A DNA stretch of 64,000 nt, from NCBI GenBank assembly GCA_903813345.2, contig CAIIXF020000011.1, positions 23,667,754 through 23,731,753 on the forward strand. The letters are read 5' to 3'. Shown piece after piece: positions 62,031 through 64,000 of the stretch. This DNA is from Owenia fusiformis (Eukaryota; Annelida; Polychaeta; Sabellida; Oweniidae). The translations under genes were made by a program, and so were the position numbers. Numbering within the stretch: position 1 is the stretch's first letter; each line of letters opens with the position of its first letter. The notes under the pieces were generated by a model. That model did no database searches and was not told the DNA's origin. It saw only the letters and a list, made by a program, of their open reading frames with translations.

Positions 62031-62155
62031 TACAGTAAAACTGTACAATCTAAATGCCACTGGGACTGACCCAAAGTGTTCAGATTGGCGATGTTCACAT
62101 TTCTGTGTACATTGAGAGGTGTCCTGATTAGAGAGGTGTTCTGATATATAGGTTG
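62031..62155. mobile_element. MITE of the TACAGTAAAACCTGTC family (copy 7, right end decayed)
   Basis: TACAGTAAAACTGTACAATC at the left, AGTGTTCAGATTGGCGATG in the middle, and GATATATAGGTTGG at the decayed right end. Confidence 0.6.
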
Positions 62156-62495
62156 GTTCTTGTTGTTTTTTCACCACCTCCTTACCCTCTATTCACTGTG
62201 GTCTTTTAACAAACAGAGCAGACTTGTGACAAATCGTATGGATGGTAAATGAAGGGTTAAGTCTAAGGACAGCATTCATGTTTCTAATGTCACCAATGAT
62301 GATATTTTTGCATGCTTGACTACAAGGAGGTTTGGCTCCCAGTGTTCACTGCTATTTCTCTTATTATATGTCATTGAGGTCCTCACCTTGTTGCCATGTG
62401 ACAGCTTGCGAAACAGCACAAATGACGGATTTAGTAATAATATTACCATAATTGTCACCTCTTGACTAGATACTTGGTCTGGAGATGTACACTAT

Positions 62496-63850
62496 CAGTG
62501 GCGTAGGAACAATGTACGCCAAAACGCCAGTGCGTAGTGTTGAAAAGTGAGAATAAAAAAGACTTTTTAACTTTCCTATGTTCTTTAGTCATATTTTCTC
62601 ATTGTATTGTGCAAAAGTAATCTCGAGCACACTAGCCTAAAGAAATGTTTTGTGGATACCATATCATTATTGGTCTGTCTGGCAAATATCATTTAACAGA
62701 TTGAATTCCCTTACCAACATGCTTTATGTCATGAAAATCGAGCCACTATTGACTGTCTTATACATGTAAATACAATTTCGCCAAATATTCGTGAATCGCG
62801 TTCTCTTCACGAATTTGAGAGGAAAACTGTGTTTTTTTCAAAAACTACTCGATGAATACCTTTGACATTTTTTCTGCATTTTCCGTAATGCTTATGCTAA
62901 CTATGGTATCATATAATTATAATGATGAACCTCTTTAAATTTAGATGTATATTTTTTTTATTCTTCCCTACCCCAATTTTTCAATTTCACTATCGATTTA
63001 TATTCCGTTGCTATGCAAAATCATAGACACGAAATTATAGTTAAGTCAACAATTATCTATCTTCTTACTAAATCACTAATTGTTATTGGTAGTACTTTTT
63101 GAAATATGGATGTTAAAGACAAAAACAACTTGAAAATGCTGATTATTCAATTACATGTTCCATTGGTTTCAGTTCTAGAAAAGCGATTACCTAGTTTTTT
63201 TTCATTTGAAAAATAATAGATTCTTGTTTTATAACATTTTTTGGCATCCCCTAAGTCACGTTGAACTCGATTTGACCTTTTTGGTAAGTGTGTTTATTTG
63301 TTTCATTGATCACGAATGCGTTTCTTTATATCAATTGATCAAACTAGTTTCTTTAATCTGTACGTATTGTATTGCACGGTACACGATGGAATCCGACAAT
63401 ACTATATATCTTAATTCAATTATTCGAAAATGATTAAAAAATCTCTAATTGTTTTTTTGAAATTGGTCGTTTCAATCGTTCGAGACATTAGCAAAGTGAG
63501 AATGATTTGTGTCGAGATTTAAAAGATAGGCTTTCCAAGGTGATTTTAAATGATGAAAATCATTCGAACATTTTAAAGCACATTAAAAAGGTATCAGGGA
63601 TTTAAAGCTTGCATATGAAATCGAAACGCCAACCTATACGTATGACCAATCGCCCATACAAATGCATCGCTTAAGTATTTCCGTTCACATTTAGGTTGTG
63701 AATATTGCAAGCTTAAAATCTCTGTTACCATAAAATGACGTTTTACGAGCATAATATAGGCGTTTTGATATAGAATATTGACACAATTGTTTCATATTTT
63801 TTTGCGGGATTTTTGGCGTAGTGTTGAATTTACACCTTCCTACGCCCCTG
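62496..63850. mobile_element. 1.36-kb non-autonomous TIR element, 5-bp duplication ACTAT
   Basis: CAGTGGCGTAGGAAC at the left and TTCCTACGCCCCTG at the right are inverted. Both ends also carry an inner ACGCCAAAA / TTTTGGCGT pair. ACTAT is duplicated at 62491-62495 and 63851-63855. The ends resemble the CAGGSSCGTAGCC family (12221, 26154). The longest open frame is about 75 codons, so no transposase. Confidence 0.82.
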
Positions 63851-64000
63851 ACTATAGTAATATTATTACCAAATTGTTCTCTTCCAGGCAAATGAAGATT
63901 GGGAAGGAATCTTGGTTGCCAACCCACCTTGCTTGACTATATACCATTGCAGTTGTAATATACCCCATGTATTAGGAGACACATGACATGTGCCTGACAT

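Larger units (their letters stand above)
58980..64000. other. Gene-free right flank
   Basis: No coding region recognised on either strand. It holds two MITEs of the TACAGTAAAAC family, the CTGTAGAAATGG element, the 18-bp minisatellite and the 1.36-kb TIR element. The stretches 60550-61320 and 61470-62030 are plain AT-rich sequence with nothing identified. Confidence 0.55.

Overview
The window is AT-rich animal nuclear DNA. Its genes have short exons with GT-AG introns, and they lie among many non-autonomous transposons, foldback elements and satellite arrays. The four protein genes are all conserved metazoan genes: a beta-tubulin, FAAP100 (Fanconi anaemia core complex), TFG (ER-exit/COPII scaffold) and a BAK-type BCL-2 effector. 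The repeat content and gene divergence suggest a marine invertebrate, either a non-vertebrate deuterostome or a lophotrochozoan. I cannot fix the species from the sequence alone. No bacterial, viral or organellar segment was recognised.

Layout. 1-6200: no gene; one tandem repeat, a decayed MITE and a 1.2-kb foldback. 6515-8614 (-): beta-tubulin, three coding exons, with a TATA box and a perfect palindromic CRE upstream. 9368-16416 (+): FAAP100, eight coding exons joining to 822 codons, divergent from tubulin; its introns hold three MITEs and a foldback. 19271-26726 (-): TFG, eight coding exons joining to 414 codons, convergent with FAAP100; one intron holds a 5'-truncated LINE with a 672-codon open frame, poly(A) tail and target-site duplication. 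26730-31350: divergent TFG/BAK spacer with two foldbacks, a TIR element and an internal segmental duplication. 31352-58525 (+): BAK-like gene, four coding exons giving 230 aa, split by a 22.4-kb first intron that holds a 3.7-kb TTAA-flanked element, three copies of a 73-78-bp element with perfect 9-bp duplications, a TIR/CGTC-repeat element and a ~6.9-kb satellite array. 58526-64000: 65-bp and 18-bp minisatellites, several MITEs and a 1.36-kb TIR element, no gene.

All four gene models were built by joining exons by eye with consistent phase. Each gives a protein close to the length of its human counterpart. The genes do not form an operon-like pathway; tubulin/FAAP100 and TFG/BAK are divergent pairs that may share promoter regions.

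The most interesting non-genic signals are: (i) a 73-78-bp mobile element inserted three times with perfect 9-bp duplications; (ii) an excess of RFX X-box-like 14-mers inside FAAP100 exons in all reading frames, plus one over the BAK start codon; (iii) a TIR family with the outer end CAGGSSCGTAGCC and 5-bp duplications; and (iv) perfect DR1 nuclear-receptor sites repeated once per unit in the satellite of BAK intron 1.
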